NCBI RefSeq assembly: GCF_000328305.2
Contig: NZ_ANPE02000103.1
Location: 1 to 43,733, forward strand
Direction: 5' to 3'
Length of the DNA: 43,733 nt
Source of the DNA: Arthrobacter crystallopoietes BAB-32
GTDB taxonomy: Bacteria > Actinomycetota > Actinomycetes > Actinomycetales > Micrococcaceae
Shown: one piece after another, positions 16,401-27,409 of the stretch
Layout: each line of letters starts with the position of its first letter
How positions within the stretch are numbered: the stretch's first letter is position 1
The notes under the pieces: model-generated
Told to the model about the DNA's origin: nothing
Database searches by the model: none
The model's input: the letters and a program-made list of their open reading frames with translations, nothing else
Position numbers and translations under genes: made by a program

Positions 16401-17609
16401 TCAGCGCGGGACGCCGGCCCGGTTGCCGTGCCGGCGCAGGACCAGGGCGAGCAGCACACAGAGCAGGTAGCCGACGCCGACCAGCACCCAGCCAGGCCGG
16501 AAGCTTCCGGTGCTGTCGAGCAGCAGGCCCATCAGCAGCGGCCCGCTGGCGAACCCGGCGTACATGCCCATGGCCACCACGCCGGATGCCGAGCCGACCC
16601 GGGCTGCCGGCACGACCTTCATCACGCCGGCCATGACCACGACATTGGTGCCCAGCACGGTGGCTCCGTGCAGCGCCACGCCCAGCCAGAGCAGCGCCGG
16701 TGTCCCGAATTCGCCGGCAGCCAGCAGGGCGGCAGCGCCGAGCAGCGCTCCGGCGCCCAGCAGGATCAGCAGCGTCGACGCGCGCCTTCCCTTGGCCATC
16801 TGGCGTCCCCACATGATGCGCGAGGTGACGCCGACGATGCCGGAAACGCCGGCGGCGATGCCGCCGAGCAGCAGCGAAAACCCGAGCTCGCGGACGGTGA
16901 ACAGCGGCAGGTAGACGTTGGTGGCCTGCATGCCCAGCCCGGTCAGCAGGGCGTACCCGGCAAACAGCCACACCGCCGGCGGAAACGCTTTGGCCTGGCC
17001 CGCCGCCGGTTCCCCCGCCGCCGCAGCGGGCACCGGCGTCGTTATTGGCCTGGGTTCCGGCAGGTGGCGCAGACCGTAGAACAGCAAGGCAAGTGCGACG
17101 ACGGCAGCCAGCGCGGTGGCGCCCTGCCAGCCGATCCAGAGCGACACCGCGGGAAAGAACAGGCCCGCGAAGAGCTGGCTGCCCTGGACGCCGGACTGCT
17201 TCACGCCGATCCAGCCCGGACGCTTCGGGGGCGCCACATGGTGGATGATGACGCGGTTGGTGGTCGGGTTGGAGATGGCCTGGGCGGGTCCGGCGAGCAG
17301 CGCCGCGATGAGCAGCACGGCGTAGTGCTGGGCCAAAGCGCCGACGACCAGCGCGACGGCGGTGCCGGCGAAGATCAGGATCAGCTGGGCGCGATTGGAG
17401 ATCCGGTCGCTGAGCTTGCCCAGCCACATGCTCGAGACGGCGGCGCTGGCGAAAATCGCCGTGGCCAGCAGCCCGAACTGCGCTTCGCTGATGCCCAGGT
17501 CCTCGATGATCAGCGGGCTCGTTGCGCTCAATCCGTAGTTCAGCAGCGGCCCGACGCCCATGGCACAGGTGAGGACAAACAATAAGGCGCCGGCCGGCTG
17601 CTTCGTCAT
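16401..17609 (-). CDS. MFS transporter
   Basis: A 402-residue 12-helix major facilitator protein of unknown substrate. The A-like loop between helices 2 and 3 reads SMWLGKLSDRISNR (around 65-78), and the family-typical pairing recurs after the central loop (GVTSRIMWGRQMAKGRR). The central loop is proline- and alanine-rich (PEPRPITTPVPAAAAGEP). A long N-terminal extension in the same frame is rejected because the ATG at 17609, with AGGAGAT ten bases upstream, matches a normal MFS N-terminus (KQPAGALLFVLTCAMGVG). It is divergent from the small membrane-protein gene at 17757 and stands alone. Confidence 0.85.
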   Translation of the reverse strand: MTKQPAGALLFVLTCAMGVGPLLNYGLSATSPLIIEDLGISEAQFGLLATAIFASAAVSSMWLGKLSDRISNRAQLILIFAGTAVALVVGALAQHYAVLLIAALLAGPAQAISNPTTNRVIIHHVAPPKRPGWIGVKQSGVQGSQLFAGLFFPAVSLWIGWQGATALAAVVALALLFYGLRHLPEPRPITTPVPAAAAGEPAAGQAKAFPPAVWLFAGYALLTGLGMQATNVYLPLFTVRELGFSLLLGGIAAGVSGIVGVTSRIMWGRQMAKGRRASTLLILLGAGALLGAAALLAAGEFGTPALLWLGVALHGATVLGTNVVVMAGVMKVVPAARVGSASGVVAMGMYAGFASGPLLMGLLLDSTGSFRPGWVLVGVGYLLCVLLALVLRRHGNRAGVPR

Positions 17610-17756
17610 GGTGCTGCGGATCTCCTGGTTCGCGGAGCGGAATGCCTCCTCATGCAGGGTACACGCGCCACGGCATCCGGCTGCCCGGAAATACCATGCC
17701 TGCCCGGCTAGGATCAAGCTGGTTCTGGTGGGGGCTTTCGGTTGGGGGACGATCAC

Positions 17757-18155
17757 ATGCACACAGGCAAGGCCACGGCTGCCGGCTCCCGGTCGCTCAT
17801 GCGGTTCCGGCGGGCGCGCATGGTGCTGGCCCTGGTGGCCGCGTTCTGGCTCTGGCTGGGTTTCGGCGGTGCGGACGCAGTTGGTCTGCTCTTCGCTTCG
17901 CCCAAAGACCTTGTCCTGGCGCTCTATGCCGGAGCCGTCCTGGTGCCGGTCTCAGTCCTGGCCGGGCTCATGTCGGCCGCCATCGTGGTGGCCGACCGGC
18001 CGCGACGCGCTGCCCGGCCTCGGGTGGAGCCGCCGCAATCCCCGGACCTGCCGCATCGGGGTCAGGTGCGGATTCCCGCGAGGCCCATGAAGATTCCCGC
18101 GAGGCCGACGCGTCCCCCTGGCATCGGCAGGGGCGAGGACAGCATCGCCTCCTGA
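17757..18155 (+). CDS. small membrane protein, unknown function
   Basis: A 132-residue protein that I do not recognise. It has a short basic N-terminus (MRFRRARM), two hydrophobic segments (MVLALVAAFWLWLGFGGADA and LYAGAVLVPVSVLAGLMSAA) and a proline/arginine-rich tail predicted to be cytoplasmic and disordered. The tail holds a 15-bp direct repeat (GATTCCCGCGAGGCC at 18071 and 18092) encoding RIPARP/KIPARP. The ATG at 17757 is preferred over an in-frame TTG at 17742 because of the GGGG run just upstream. It shares a divergent intergenic region with the MFS gene. Confidence 0.6.
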   Translation: MHTGKATAAGSRSLMRFRRARMVLALVAAFWLWLGFGGADAVGLLFASPKDLVLALYAGAVLVPVSVLAGLMSAAIVVADRPRRAARPRVEPPQSPDLPHRGQVRIPARPMKIPARPTRPPGIGRGEDSIAS

Positions 18156-18309
18156 ACGCGCGCTGCCTTCCGGCGGGGACCCAAGGAGCAGCTTCAGCGG
18201 CGGACGCGGCCGGAGCGGTGCCGGCGGTCACAGCAGGCTGAGGCGAAATTCACCCTCCGGGGTGGCAGGATTCACCGCGGAACCACGCGGATCGGTGCGG
18301 CGCCGATCC

Positions 18310-18315
18310 TACAAT
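18310..18315 (+). promoter_or_regulatory. possible -10 element
   Basis: TACAAT matches the sigma70 -10 consensus at 5 of 6 positions and lies about 60 nt upstream of the ATG at 18375. No good -35 is visible at the right distance. The rest of the 18156-18374 gap shows only GC-rich sequence. Confidence 0.3.
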
Positions 18316-18374
18316 TGAAGTGCCCCCAACATCAAGGCAGGCACACTCTTTTACAAACTTTCCGGGAGACCCCT

Positions 18375-18707
18375 ATGCTTCGTACCCGTCAGCGTGTTGG
18401 CCACGACATCCTGTTGGCCCGCCACGGCAACACCATCAGCAGCATGCGCCTCGACCGCCGCACCAACTCCGTGGTGGCCGTCCTGGACAACGGCACGGTG
18501 GACCGGGCGCCGAACCTGATCTCCCCGGATCTTCCGCAGCCCGTCGGCCCCTCGGGGCTCACCGCGGATGACCGCAAGCTCCTGGGACTGGTGACCGGAG
18601 CCTTCGCCGGCCTCGGCGCCGTGATGGTCGGCGGCGTGCTGGCCATGGCCCATTTTGGCCAGGAACTCGGCCTGACCGAGGCCGCCGCGTACTTCCCGGC
18701 CTACTGA
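18375..18707 (+). CDS. small hypothetical protein with C-terminal membrane segment
   Basis: A 110-residue protein of unknown function. The first 65 residues are polar and basic (RHGNTISSMRLDRRTNSVVA), possibly a small beta domain; a hydrophobic helix follows (LLGLVTGAFAGLGAVMVGG) and the end is short (EAAAYFPAY). The ATG at 18375 has a GGGAG about seven bases upstream and is preferred over an in-frame start at 18315. It is convergent with the dehydrogenase gene, whose stop lies 10 nt away, so the two transcripts face each other. Confidence 0.6.
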   Translation: MLRTRQRVGHDILLARHGNTISSMRLDRRTNSVVAVLDNGTVDRAPNLISPDLPQPVGPSGLTADDRKLLGLVTGAFAGLGAVMVGGVLAMAHFGQELGLTEAAAYFPAY

Positions 18708-18717
18708 GCCCGCGCGG

Positions 18718-19614
18718 CTACGGCGAGGGCATGCCTCCGTTGACGTTCAGCGTCTCGCCCATCACGTAGCTCGACTCCGAGGACGCCAGGAATACGTAGG
18801 CCGGCGCCAGCTCGGTCGGCTGGCCCGCACGTCCAATCGGCGTCGATTTGCCGAACTCCGGCAGCTTTTCCTTCGGCTGGCCGTCGCTGACCTGCAGCGG
18901 CGTCCAGAACGGCCCAGGCGCCACCGCGTTCACGCGGATGCCGCGCGGGGCCAGCTGCTGCGCCAGGCCCTTCGTGAAGTTGTTGATCGCACCCTTCGTG
19001 GCGGCGTAGTCGAGCAGCGTCGGCGAGGGCATGTACGCCTGGATCGAGGTCGTGTTGATGATAGACGATCCCGGCTGCAGGTGCGCCAGCGCCGCCTTGG
19101 CGATCCAGAAGAACGCGTAGATGTTCGTTTTGAAGGTCCGGTCGAACTGCTCGTCGCTCAGGTCTTCGAGCTTTTCGACGGCGATCTGCCGGCCGGCGTT
19201 GTTGACCAGGATGTCCAGGCCGCCCAGCCCGTCGGCCGCCTGCTGGACCACCTGGCGGCAGGTCGCCGCATCCGTCAGGTCGCCCGGCAGCTGCACCACC
19301 TTGCGCCCTGCCTTCTCGATCAGCTCCGCGACGACCTTGGCGTCCTCTTCCTCCTCGGGCAGGTAGGACATGGCCACGTCGGCGCCTTCCCGCGCGAAGG
19401 CGATGGCCACGGCGGCGCCGATCCCGGAATCCGACCCGGTGATCAGCGCCTTGCGGCCTTCCAGCCGGCCCGTCCCCCGGTAGCTGTCCTCGCCGCGGTC
19501 GGTCTGCGGGACCAGCTCCTTGTCCAGGCCCGGCTCGGGCTGGTCCTGCTTCGGCGGTTCAATGCTGGGATAGCGCTTGACGGGGTCCTGGAAGGTGTAC
19601 TGGTCCTGGCCCAT
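18718..19614 (-). CDS. short-chain dehydrogenase/reductase (YghA/general stress protein 39 type)
   Basis: A 298-residue NAD(P)-dependent oxidoreductase. The polar N-terminal extension (YTFQDPVKRYPSIEPPKQDQ) is characteristic of the YghA/GSP39 subgroup of SDRs. Then come the nucleotide-binding TGSDSGIG (about 58-65), the structural NNAG, catalytic Ser in INTTSIQAYMPSP, and YAATK with catalytic Tyr and Lys. It ends SSYVMGETLNVNGGMPSP. The ATG at 19614 reproduces the conserved MGQDQYTFQDP start. Relatives are often annotated as glucose dehydrogenase or oxidative-stress SDR; the true substrate is not known. It is a single gene, separated from sdaA by the terminator region. Confidence 0.9.
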   Translation of the reverse strand: MGQDQYTFQDPVKRYPSIEPPKQDQPEPGLDKELVPQTDRGEDSYRGTGRLEGRKALITGSDSGIGAAVAIAFAREGADVAMSYLPEEEEDAKVVAELIEKAGRKVVQLPGDLTDAATCRQVVQQAADGLGGLDILVNNAGRQIAVEKLEDLSDEQFDRTFKTNIYAFFWIAKAALAHLQPGSSIINTTSIQAYMPSPTLLDYAATKGAINNFTKGLAQQLAPRGIRVNAVAPGPFWTPLQVSDGQPKEKLPEFGKSTPIGRAGQPTELAPAYVFLASSESSYVMGETLNVNGGMPSP

Positions 19615-19697
19615 GGGGCATCTCCAATCCGATCGGGGGAATACTAAGCCTGCTTTCCACCCTACGGCCGCTGCCCCATGTGTCAACGCCCGGCAGG

Positions 19698-19737
19698 AAA
19701 AAGGCCCGGCCTCCGCAATGCTGCGGAGACCGGGCCT
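19698..19737 (-). terminator. intrinsic terminator after sdaA
   Basis: Read on the minus strand, AGGCCCGG and CTCCGCA pair with their complements across one mismatch and a GCAT tetraloop, and the stem is followed by a five-T run (19702-19698). It lies 16 nt past the sdaA stop and ends the glycine operon. Confidence 0.88.
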
Positions 19738-19753
19738 GAGGCGGACCTGCCGG

Positions 19754-21169
19754 TCAGCACTCCACGACGTTGACGGCGAGGCCGCCCATCGCGGTTTCCT
19801 TGTATTTGTCGCTCATGTCCTTGCCGGTCTCGCGCATGGTGATGATGACTTCGTCCAGCGAGACCCGGTGCGTGCCGTCGCCCCACAGCGCCATCTTGGC
19901 CGCGTTGACGGCCTTGGCGGCGCCGATCGCGTTGCGCTCGATGCACGGCACCTGAACCAGCCCGCCGATCGGATCGCAGGTGAGCCCGAGGTTGTGTTCC
20001 ATGGCGATCTCGGCGGCATTCTCCACCTGGGCAGGGGTGCCGCCCAGCACCTCGGCCAGGCCGGCGGCGGCCATGGAGGACGCGGAACCGACCTCGCCCT
20101 GGCAGCCGACCTCGGCACCGGAAATCGACGCCTGCTCCTTGTAGAGCACGCCGACGGCGGCGGCGGCCAGCAGGAACTTGACCACCACGTCTTCCTTGTC
20201 CTGCTGCGTGGCGTTTTCCATGCCCGGCGCGTAGTGCGTGGCATAGAACATCACCGCGGGGATGATGCCGGCGGCCCCGTTGGTCGGAGCTGTGACAACC
20301 CGGCCGCCGGAGGCATTCTCCTCATTCACGGCCAGGGCGACCAGGTTGACCCATTCCTGCCAGTACTTCGGGTCCCGGTCCTTGTCCTCCTTGCGCAGGC
20401 GGGTGTGCCAATCAGGAGCACGACGGCGGACGTTCAGTCCCCCGGGCAGGGTGCCTTCGCGCTTGATCGCCGAATCCTTGCAGTCCTCCATGACCTGCCA
20501 GATATGCACCAGGCCCTCGCGGATCTCCGCTTCGGACCGGGAGGCCTTTTCGTTGAGCATCATGATGTCGCTGATGCCCAGACCGGTATTGCGGCAGTGC
20601 TCCAGCAGCCCGGCTGCCGTGCGGAACGGGTACGGCAACTGCTGCTTGGACTCCTCGAGTTCCTCGGCGGCGGCGTCCTCCTCGCCCTCGCGGACGATGA
20701 AGCCACCGCCCACCGAAAAGAACGTTGCCTCGTGAAGCACGCCGCCGGCGTCGTTCTTGGCCTGGAACTTCATGCCGTTGGTGTGCCGGGGCAGCACCGT
20801 CAGCGGATGCAGGACCATGTCCTCGACCTTGTAGCCGATGGTCCGGCCCTCGGTCCCCTCGACCTGGGAGCACAGCTGCAGCTTGCCGGTGGCCTCCATG
20901 TCGGCCAGCCGTGCATCGACCTCGTCCGGCAGGATCAGCTCCGGGTGGAAGCCTTCCAGGCCGAGCAGGACCGCCGTGAAGGTGCCATGGCCGCGCCCCG
21001 TGGCAGCCAGGGAACCGTAAAGGTCCACGCGCAGATCCGCCAGCTGGCCGAGGACTCCGGTGGAAACCAGCTCCTCGGCGAAGACGGCGGCCGCCCGCAT
21101 CGGACCCACAGTGTGCGAACTGCTGGGCCCGATGCCGACGGTAAAGAGATCGAATACACCTACAGCCAT
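19754..21169 (-). CDS. sdaA: L-serine ammonia-lyase, iron-sulfur type, single chain
   Basis: A 471-residue L-serine dehydratase that converts serine to pyruvate and ammonia with a [4Fe-4S] cluster. The N-terminal beta domain opens [20 protein letters not shown], the family hallmark, and the catalytic alpha domain holds [20 protein letters not shown]-type substrate-loop sequence plus cluster cysteines in [16 protein letters not shown] and [14 protein letters not shown]. Length fits one-chain enzymes. It starts 23 nt after glyA and is the last gene of the gcv operon, so serine made from glycine by GlyA can be drained to pyruvate. That link supports glycine catabolism, rather than only one-carbon balance, as the operon's role. 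Confidence 0.95.
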   Translation of the reverse strand: MAVGVFDLFTVGIGPSSSHTVGPMRAAAVFAEELVSTGVLGQLADLRVDLYGSLAATGRGHGTFTAVLLGLEGFHPELILPDEVDARLADMEATGKLQLCSQVEGTEGRTIGYKVEDMVLHPLTVLPRHTNGMKFQAKNDAGGVLHEATFFSVGGGFIVREGEEDAAAEELEESKQQLPYPFRTAAGLLEHCRNTGLGISDIMMLNEKASRSEAEIREGLVHIWQVMEDCKDSAIKREGTLPGGLNVRRRAPDWHTRLRKEDKDRDPKYWQEWVNLVALAVNEENASGGRVVTAPTNGAAGIIPAVMFYATHYAPGMENATQQDKEDVVVKFLLAAAAVGVLYKEQASISGAEVGCQGEVGSASSMAAAGLAEVLGGTPAQVENAAEIAMEHNLGLTCDPIGGLVQVPCIERNAIGAAKAVNAAKMALWGDGTHRVSLDEVIITMRETGKDMSDKYKETAMGGLAVNVVEC

Positions 21170-21192
21170 GGTGGCCTCCTAGTGCCCTTCGG

Positions 21193-22503
21193 TTACTTGG
21201 AAACGGGAGCCAGGTCCGGGTACAGCGGATGCGCTTCGGCCAAGGCCTCGACCCGCGTCTTGAGGCCGGACAGGTCGGCCTCCGGACCGGCAATGAGGGC
21301 TTCGGCGATGATGTCCGCCACCTGGCGGAACGCCTCCTCGCCGAAACCGCGCGTGGCCAGCGCCGGGGTGCCGATGCGCAGGCCGGAGGTGACCATCGGC
21401 GGACGCGGATCGAACGGCACCGCATTGCGGTTCACGGTGATGTCGATCGCTGCCAGCAGGTCCTCGCCCTGCTGGCCGTCCAGCTCCGAGTTGCGCAGGT
21501 CCACCAGCACCAGGTGCACGTCGGTGCCGCCGGTGAGCACGGTGATGCCCTTGGCTGCGACGTCCGGCTGGGACAGGCGCTCGGCCAGGATCCGGGCACC
21601 GGCCAGCGTGCGCTGCTGCCGGTCCGCGAACTCCTCGGACGCGGCGACCTTGAAGGCCACCGCCTTGCCGGCGATGACGTGCTCCAGCGGACCGCCCTGC
21701 TGGCCCGGGAACACCGCCGAATTGATCTTCTTGGCGATGTCCGCATCGTTGGTCAGGATGATGCCGCCGCGCGGACCCGCGAGGGTCTTGTGCGTGGTGG
21801 ACGTGACCACGTGGGCGTGCGGCACCGGGCTGGGGTGCAGGCCGGTGGCCACGAGGCCCGCGATGTGCGCCATGTCCACCATGAGGTAGGCCCCCACGGA
21901 GTCGGCAATGCGGCGGAACTCGGCGAAGTCCAGCTGGCGCGGGTAGGCGGACCAGCCGGCGATGATCAGCTGCGGCTTGTGCTCCTGGGCTAGGCGCTCG
22001 ACCTCGGCCATATCCACCCGGTGGTCCTCTTCCGAGACGCCGTACGCGACGACGTTGTAGAGCTTGCCGGAGAAGTTGATCTTCATCCCGTGCGTCAGGT
22101 GGCCGCCGTGTGCGAGGTTCAGGCCCAGGATCGTGTCGCCCGGCTTAATCAGGGCGTGCATGACCGAGGCGTTGGCCTGTGCTCCGGAGTGCGGCTGGAC
22201 GTTGGCGAAGCCGGCACCGAAGAGCGCCTTGGCGCGGTCGATGGCCAGCTGCTCGACGACGTCCACGTATTCGCAGCCGCCGTAGTAGCGCCGGCCGGGA
22301 TAGCCTTCCGCGTACTTGTTGGTGAGTACCGAGCCCTGGGCCTGCATGACGGCCTGGGCGGTGTGGTTCTCCGAAGCGATCATTTCGAGCCCGCGCTGCT
22401 GGCGGCGCAGCTCGTTGTCGATCTGCTCGGCAATCTCCGGGTCAAGGGCACCGAGGTCAGCGTGCAGGCTGGCGCTGGTCACCGCGGTGTTTGCGGACGT
22501 CAT
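21193..22503 (-). CDS. glyA: serine hydroxymethyltransferase
   Basis: A 436-residue PLP enzyme that interconverts glycine plus methylene-THF with serine plus THF. The Schiff-base lysine is Lys239 in [13 protein letters not shown]; other signatures are [12 protein letters not shown] (41-52), [13 protein letters not shown] (64-76) and [14 protein letters not shown] (208-221). Its ATG overlaps the gcvH stop (ATGA, 22500-22503). Because GcvT makes methylene-THF from one glycine, this enzyme can use it with a second glycine to give serine, which the next gene deaminates. It may be a second copy dedicated to the glycine operon; I cannot tell from this window. Confidence 0.96.
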   Translation of the reverse strand: MTSANTAVTSASLHADLGALDPEIAEQIDNELRRQQRGLEMIASENHTAQAVMQAQGSVLTNKYAEGYPGRRYYGGCEYVDVVEQLAIDRAKALFGAGFANVQPHSGAQANASVMHALIKPGDTILGLNLAHGGHLTHGMKINFSGKLYNVVAYGVSEEDHRVDMAEVERLAQEHKPQLIIAGWSAYPRQLDFAEFRRIADSVGAYLMVDMAHIAGLVATGLHPSPVPHAHVVTSTTHKTLAGPRGGIILTNDADIAKKINSAVFPGQQGGPLEHVIAGKAVAFKVAASEEFADRQQRTLAGARILAERLSQPDVAAKGITVLTGGTDVHLVLVDLRNSELDGQQGEDLLAAIDITVNRNAVPFDPRPPMVTSGLRIGTPALATRGFGEEAFRQVADIIAEALIAGPEADLSGLKTRVEALAEAHPLYPDLAPVSK

Positions 22504-22880
22504 GCGACTTCACCGCCGTTGGAGGAAGCGTAGTCCTCGGCGGACAGCAGCGGGCCTTCCTCGGATACCTCGACGGTGAAGAGCCAGCCCTCGCCGTACG
22601 GGTCGGAGTTCAGCAGCGCCGGATCGTCGATGGCAGCCTGGTTGACCTCGACCACCGTGCCGGTGACCGGCGCGTAGAGGTCGGAGACGGACTTGGTGGA
22701 TTCAACCTCGCCGCAGGTCTCGCCGGCGGTCACAGCGGCACCGACCTCGGGCAGGTCGACGTAGACGACGTCGCCCAGGGCATCGGCGGCAACCTGGGAG
22801 ATGCCGATCTTTGCCGGGCTGGCGTCGTCGACCCACTCGTGCTCGGCGGAGTAGCGCAGGCCGGACAGGACTTTACTCAT
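22500..22880 (-). CDS. gcvH: glycine cleavage system H protein
   Basis: A 126-residue lipoyl carrier that shuttles the aminomethyl group between GcvP, GcvT and the L protein. The lipoylation site is Lys63 in [17 protein letters not shown] near the start and [10 protein letters not shown] near 92-101 are conserved. Its ATG at 22880 lies 111 nt after the gcvT stop, a gap holding a strong hairpin (22950-22985), and it overlaps glyA downstream by 4 nt. No L protein (lipoamide dehydrogenase) or lipoyl synthesis gene is present here. Confidence 0.96.
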   Translation of the reverse strand: MSKVLSGLRYSAEHEWVDDASPAKIGISQVAADALGDVVYVDLPEVGAAVTAGETCGEVESTKSVSDLYAPVTGTVVEVNQAAIDDPALLNSDPYGEGWLFTVEVSEEGPLLSAEDYASSNGGEVA

Positions 22881-22949
22881 AACAATGACCTTTCAGATGG
22901 TGCGGATCCATGACGGAACCGCGGGCGCGGTCCGTCGAAAGCGGTGGGA

Positions 22950-22985
22950 ACGGGCAGGTGCGGCCAAGTTGCCGCACCTGCCCGT
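22950..22985 (-). other. strong hairpin between gcvT and gcvH
   Basis: ACGGGCAGGTGCGGC (22950-22964) and its exact complement (22971-22985) form a 15-bp perfect stem with a six-base loop, starting 7 nt past the gcvT stop. On the transcribed strand it is followed by TTCCC, not a real U tract, so it may be a partial terminator, an RNA-stabilising hairpin or a processing site that tunes gcvH-glyA-sdaA against gcvPT. Confidence 0.6.
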
Positions 22986-22991
22986 GGGCGG

Positions 22992-24128
22992 CTAGTTGCC
23001 GCGCTTGTAGAACGGCAGGCTGACGACCTCGAACGGCTCGGGCTTGCCCCGGAGGTCCACGTCGAGCTGCGTCCCGGGCTCGGTGAACTCAACGTCCACG
23101 TAGGCCAGGGCGACCGGGTAGCCGAGTGTCGGGCTCGGCTGTCCCGAGGTCACCTCGCCGACCTGGCGGCCGTCCTTGAGCACAGGGTAGTGCGAGCGTC
23201 CGGCGCGGCGGCCGAGGCCCTTCAGGCCGACCAGCTTGCGCTGGCTGCCCTTCTCCTTCTGGGCTTCCAGGGCGGAGCGGCCGACGAACTCGCCTTCCTT
23301 CTTCAGCGCGACGACGGGGCCGAGGCCGGCGTCATACGGGCTGACCTCAAGGGACAGCTCGTTGCCGTACAGCGGCATGCCCGCTTCGAGGCGCAGCGAG
23401 TCGCGGCAGGCCAGGCCCGCAGGGACCAGTCCGTGCGCCTTGCCGGCTTCAAGCAGTGCGGTCCACAGCGACACGGCGTGTTCGTTCGGCACGTAGATCT
23501 CGAAGCCGTCCTCGCCGGTGTAGCCGGTCCGGGCCAGCAGCAGCTTGACCGGGGCGCCGCTGATGGTGAAGGTGACCTCGTCCGCGGCGTAGTACTTCAT
23601 GTCCGTGACCGTGGCTGCCTCGGCGGCCGGCACCAGCTGGAGCAGGATCTCTACGGAGTTCGGCCCCTGGACCGCGGCCAGCGAGGTGGCCGCCGAGGCG
23701 TTCTCCACCTCGACGTCGAAGCCCTTGGCCCGCTCGGACAGCGCCTCGAATACCGCGTCCGCATTGCCGGCGTTGGGGACCACCAGGAAGCGGTCCTCCG
23801 CGCGGCGGTAGCTGATCAGGTCATCGATAATGCCGCCGTCTTCGTTGCAGATCAGCGAGTACTTGGCCTTGCCCACGGCGACGGCGGACAGTTTGCCCAC
23901 GAGGGCGAAGTCGAGGAACTTCCCGGCCTCCGGGCCGGTGACCCAGACCTCGCCCATGTGGGAAAGGTCGAACAGGCCGGCGGTCTTGCGCACCGCGTGG
24001 TGTTCGGCCAGTTCGCTGTCGTACTTCAGCGGCATCTGCCAGCCGCCGAAGTCGGTGAAGGAGGCTCCGAGCTTCTGGTGCTCTTCGTACAGCGCGGTGT
24101 GCCGCTGGGTGGCGGTTTCAGCGTTCAT
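22992..24128 (-). CDS. gcvT: glycine cleavage system aminomethyltransferase (T protein)
   Basis: A 378-residue THF-dependent enzyme that releases ammonia from the H-protein aminomethyl group and makes methylene-THF. Conserved blocks are FGGWQMPLKY (27-36), GLFDLSHMGEV (51-61), CNEDGGIIDDLISYR around 94-108 with the catalytic Asp, RTGYTGEDGFEIY near 220-232 and the ...GRSHYPVL barrel domain. It begins 20 nt downstream of gcvP and ends before the intra-operon hairpin. It is the second gene of the riboswitch-controlled operon. Confidence 0.96.
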   Translation of the reverse strand: MNAETATQRHTALYEEHQKLGASFTDFGGWQMPLKYDSELAEHHAVRKTAGLFDLSHMGEVWVTGPEAGKFLDFALVGKLSAVAVGKAKYSLICNEDGGIIDDLISYRRAEDRFLVVPNAGNADAVFEALSERAKGFDVEVENASAATSLAAVQGPNSVEILLQLVPAAEAATVTDMKYYAADEVTFTISGAPVKLLLARTGYTGEDGFEIYVPNEHAVSLWTALLEAGKAHGLVPAGLACRDSLRLEAGMPLYGNELSLEVSPYDAGLGPVVALKKEGEFVGRSALEAQKEKGSQRKLVGLKGLGRRAGRSHYPVLKDGRQVGEVTSGQPSPTLGYPVALAYVDVEFTEPGTQLDVDLRGKPEPFEVVSLPFYKRGN

Positions 24129-24148
24129 GGTCTCTCCGGAACCTTCCG

Positions 24149-27022
<2,874 letters not shown>

Positions 27023-27084
27023 GAAAGGAACTCCATTGATTGGGCCTGCGTGCCAGGCACGCCGGGTGGATCGGGTTCCTCCCC

Positions 27085-27268
27085 ACTCTGTATTGGACCT
27101 GAGAGATTCCGCGGACCGGATCCGCTTGCACCGTCGGTGAGCCGGCCATGCCGTCCGGCTTCTTTCCAGAGTTGCCTCTCCGCGGCGGTACAGGTGCCTG
27201 AGAGATTCCTGGGGAGGTATTGCTCCTACGGCGCCTGCTGACGGTTACCAGCAGGACTCTCCCGCCGC
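27085..27268 (-). promoter_or_regulatory. tandem glycine riboswitch upstream of gcvP
   Basis: Two aptamers in series on the minus strand. Aptamer I (27268-27182) is closed by GCGGCGG/CCGCCGC and has GGGAGAG, GCCGTAGGAGCAA and AATCTCTCAGGC. Aptamer II (27172-27085) is closed by ACTCTG/CAGAGT and has TCACCGACGGTGCAA and AATCTCTCAGGT. These are the conserved glycine-riboswitch cores. The 62-nt tail to the gcvP ATG has no clear terminator, so control might be translational or use a hairpin I cannot fold by eye. Only a weak promoter (TATGCC-like -10) is visible beyond 27268. Confidence 0.93.
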
Positions 27269-27365
27269 ATGTCGAAGGCATAATTCAGTTGTTGTCGATG
27301 TGAGCATCGTAGCCGTTCCGCCGGAGCCTCCACAACCGGGATGCGTCGCGTGACGGCCTGTCCGG

Positions 27366-27397
27366 CCGGCTGCCGTGGACGGGCCCGCGGCAGCCGG
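27366..27397 (-). terminator. terminator-like hairpin after cycA
   Basis: CCGGCTGCCG (27366-27375) pairs with CGGCAGCCGG (27388-27397) around a 12-nt loop, 12 nt beyond the cycA stop on the minus strand. No U tract follows, so it is a weak or Rho-assisted terminator candidate insulating the gcv promoter region. Confidence 0.4.
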
Positions 27398-27409
27398 ATC
27401 CGGCCCGGT

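Noticed and set aside
19577-21889. 770-codon plus-strand frame opposite sdaA and glyA
   Set aside because: GC-driven antisense frame over two well-supported genes, with no ribosome binding site.
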